Below are positions 4,707-6,137 of a DNA stretch of 6,137 bases, piece after piece (positions within the stretch are counted from its first letter, which is position 1; each line of letters starts with the position of its first letter). The DNA is taken from positions 22,491-28,627 of the forward strand of contig DHIZ01000366.1 of NCBI GenBank assembly GCA_002404055.1, given 5' to 3'. Under the pieces are notes generated by a model, which was not told the DNA's origin, did not search any database, and saw only the letters and a program-made list of their open reading frames with translations. This stretch comes from Chloroflexi bacterium UBA4733. GTDB lineage: Bacteria > Chloroflexota > UBA4733. The position numbers and the translations under genes were made by a program.

Positions 4707-5900
4707 GTGATGCTGGCGCAACGCCAGGGACTCCGGAAGCAGCCGGAATTTCGCAAACTCTGGGTCGGCCAGACGATCTCGCAGTTTGGTTCCGGCATCA
4801 TCGGCAGCGCGCTGCCGCTCACTGCTGTGCTGGTGCTCGGTGCTTCGGCAACGCAGATGGGCTTGCTGGTGGCCGCCGAAGCGGCACCGTTTGCGCTATT
4901 CGGCTTGTTCGCCGGCGTCTGGGTGGACCGGCTGCGCCGCCGCCCCCTGATGATTTGGGCTGACCTTGGGCGCGCCTTGCTCCTGGTATCCATCCCGCTG
5001 GCGTTCCTCCTGGGACGCCTGCAGATCGCGCAGTTGTTCCTCGTGGCCGCGCTGATGGGTGTGCTCACTGTGCTCTTTGACGTGGCCTACCAGTCCTTCC
5101 TGCCCGGCCTCGCCGGTGTGCTGGTACAGGTGTGGAGCGCGCCGCTGACGCTCTGGCTGGACGCACTCTCCTTTCTCTGCTCGGCGGGCTCCGTCGCCTT
5201 CATCCAGACGGAAGAACGGCCCGTGACTCGGTCAGCGGGAAAGAGCGTGCTGCGCGACCTCAGAGAGGGTCTGTGCTTTGTCGCCGGCAGCCCGTTGTTG
5301 CGGGCCTTCGCGGCATTTGCTACGACGCGTAGCTTCTTCGGCAACTGGATTGGGGCGCTCTACGCCCTGTACGGTCTCCGTGAACTGGGACTCGGACCGG
5401 TGCTGCTCGGCATGACCATGGGTATCGGCGGCGTGAGCAACCTGCTTGGCACGTTCCTGGTCGGGCCGATGACGCAGCGCCTCGGCGTGGCACGCAGCAT
5501 CCTCACCGTGCTCACGATTGGCAGTGTGACGACGTTTCTGCTTCCCCTCGCCCATGGTCCGGCTCTGGTGGGCTTCGGGCTACTGGCGCTGTGCCAGGCC
5601 CTTGACGCCGGGCAGCCGATCTACGCTGTGAACGCCTTGAGCATCCGGCAGTCGCTCACGCCACCACACCTGCTGGGGCGGGTCAACGCGGCCTATCACG
5701 TGCTGGAACGAGGAGTGGGGCCGTTGGGAGCGGTCGTGGGAGGCATCCTGGGCGGAAGCATCGGCGTGCGTCCCACGCTCTTTCTGGCAGCCTGCGGCAT
5801 TGCCGCAAGCATGTTGTGGCTGGTGTTCTCCCCATTGCCTTCACTTCGCAACGCGGCGAACGTGACTGCGCTCGATGGCGATGCCGTTTCTGGTCACTGA
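4707..5900 (+). CDS. MFS_3-type (EntS-like) efflux transporter with an apparent internal in-frame deletion
   Basis: The 397-residue product is an integral membrane protein of the MFS branch that exports drugs, siderophores or other metabolites; the substrate is unknown. It opens FRKLWVGQTISQFGSGI (15-31), the usual first helix. The loop signature GVWVDRLRRRP (70-80) is the MFS motif A, and DVAYQSFLP (125-133) is present. The C-terminal half carries HLLGRVNAAYHVLERGVGPL and GGILGGSIGVRPTL, both typical. In relatives about 27 residues (acidic/polar loop ending in ...VAQ..GP) separate 'SFLP' from 'GLAGVLVQ'; here P133 is joined directly to G134. The missing part is the loop and start of helix 5, so function may be altered. 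GAAAGGG (4693-4699) is seven bases before the GTG at 4707; ATG at 4710 is an alternative. No promoter was convincing in the 252-bp gap upstream, and no partner gene follows. Confidence 0.85.
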   Translation: MMLAQRQGLRKQPEFRKLWVGQTISQFGSGIIGSALPLTAVLVLGASATQMGLLVAAEAAPFALFGLFAGVWVDRLRRRPLMIWADLGRALLLVSIPLAFLLGRLQIAQLFLVAALMGVLTVLFDVAYQSFLPGLAGVLVQVWSAPLTLWLDALSFLCSAGSVAFIQTEERPVTRSAGKSVLRDLREGLCFVAGSPLLRAFAAFATTRSFFGNWIGALYALYGLRELGLGPVLLGMTMGIGGVSNLLGTFLVGPMTQRLGVARSILTVLTIGSVTTFLLPLAHGPALVGFGLLALCQALDAGQPIYAVNALSIRQSLTPPHLLGRVNAAYHVLERGVGPLGAVVGGILGGSIGVRPTLFLAACGIAASMLWLVFSPLPSLRNAANVTALDGDAVSGH

Positions 5901-5918
5901 TGTCGATGGCGACCGTCA

Positions 5919-6137
5919 TCATCGTACTGGCGCCTCGCCTGATTCCTGATGTGCATTGGGGTCCTCAACATCCAAGCCTTCGCGCCGCGCCGCCGCATTC
6001 AACTCGACATCGGCGCTCACGAGAACAAGCAGTTCCAAACCGTGATCGATCCGCTGTTCTTGGACATAGGGCTTGTCAAGGAACAGCTTCCCGATCACGT
6101 CGCGTGGCAGCCCCGCCAAAACCGGGAAGTTAATGCT
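5919..6137 (-). CDS. C-terminal part of a probable PIN-domain protein, cut by window edge, possibly degraded
   Basis: The minus-strand frame is open from the right edge to TGA at 5921-5919, giving at least 72 residues. The segment LVLVSADVELNAAARREGLD followed by VEDPNAH resembles the last strand and helix of PIN-domain nucleases, where a conserved aspartate precedes 'LN.AA..EGL.V.DPN'. PIN proteins are metal-dependent ribonucleases and often toxins of VapBC-type pairs. The upstream residues (LAGLPRDVIGKLFLDKPYVQ, then EQRIDHGLE) lack the 'YDAVQLA' helix that normally comes just before, so the gene may have lost sequence or be a pseudogene. The rest of the gene and any antitoxin lie outside the window. 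A TTG at 6119 could start a short product but has no supporting ribosome site. It converges on the transporter gene with an 18-bp gap and no visible terminator. Confidence 0.45.
   Translation of the reverse strand, partial: SINFPVLAGLPRDVIGKLFLDKPYVQEQRIDHGLELLVLVSADVELNAAARREGLDVEDPNAHQESGEAPVR

Noticed and set aside
4466..5068. 200-codon minus-strand open frame overlapping the transporter start
   Set aside because: Low-complexity Arg/Ser/Pro composition, no recognisable domain, and it overlaps the well-supported transporter and the RHH-like gene's upstream region.

Overview
The window is a high-GC bacterial chromosome segment in which conserved housekeeping genes are interleaved with small accessory genes of toxin-antitoxin type. 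The gene content suggests Chloroflexota or a similar high-GC, environmental lineage: a RodZ-like protein with a long Pro/Thr/Ala linker, a YajQ-family protein, a divergent HolA, abundant GTG/TTG starts and an apparently leaderless promoter. That assignment is inference from gene style; nothing in the window proves it.

Left part (1-1340, minus strand): a two-gene operon reads leftwards. It encodes a RodZ-like HTH/transmembrane/DUF4115 protein followed nine bases later by yajQ, which runs off the left edge. A good sigma70-type promoter (TTGACC-N18-TAGAAT with a TG extension) lies just upstream, and a 17-bp imperfect direct repeat flanks it.

Next (1481-2040, plus strand) is a compact DUF433 antitoxin / DUF5615 PIN-like toxin pair with a four-base overlap and a TTG toxin start. 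It is followed by holA (2168-3184), the delta subunit of the DNA polymerase III clamp loader, whose best promoter places the transcript start at or next to the ATG.

Middle (3217-4454, minus strand) is an accessory block transcribed towards holA. It holds a small protein with a ribbon-helix-helix-like N-terminus, a 90-bp spacer that may carry a relic of a lost HNH nuclease gene, a HEPN-domain protein with an R-x6-H motif, and a translationally coupled, unrecognised acidic partner. The last two form a candidate HEPN toxin/partner system without a canonical MNT antitoxin.

Right part: an MFS_3-type drug/metabolite efflux transporter (4707-5900, plus strand) appears to have lost about 27 residues in frame ahead of its fifth helix. 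Converging on it from the right edge is the C-terminal end of a probable PIN-domain protein (5919 to the edge, minus strand). No RNA genes, CRISPR arrays, insertion sequences or origins were recognised. Apart from two gaps of 224 and 252 bp (described below), the window is densely coding.
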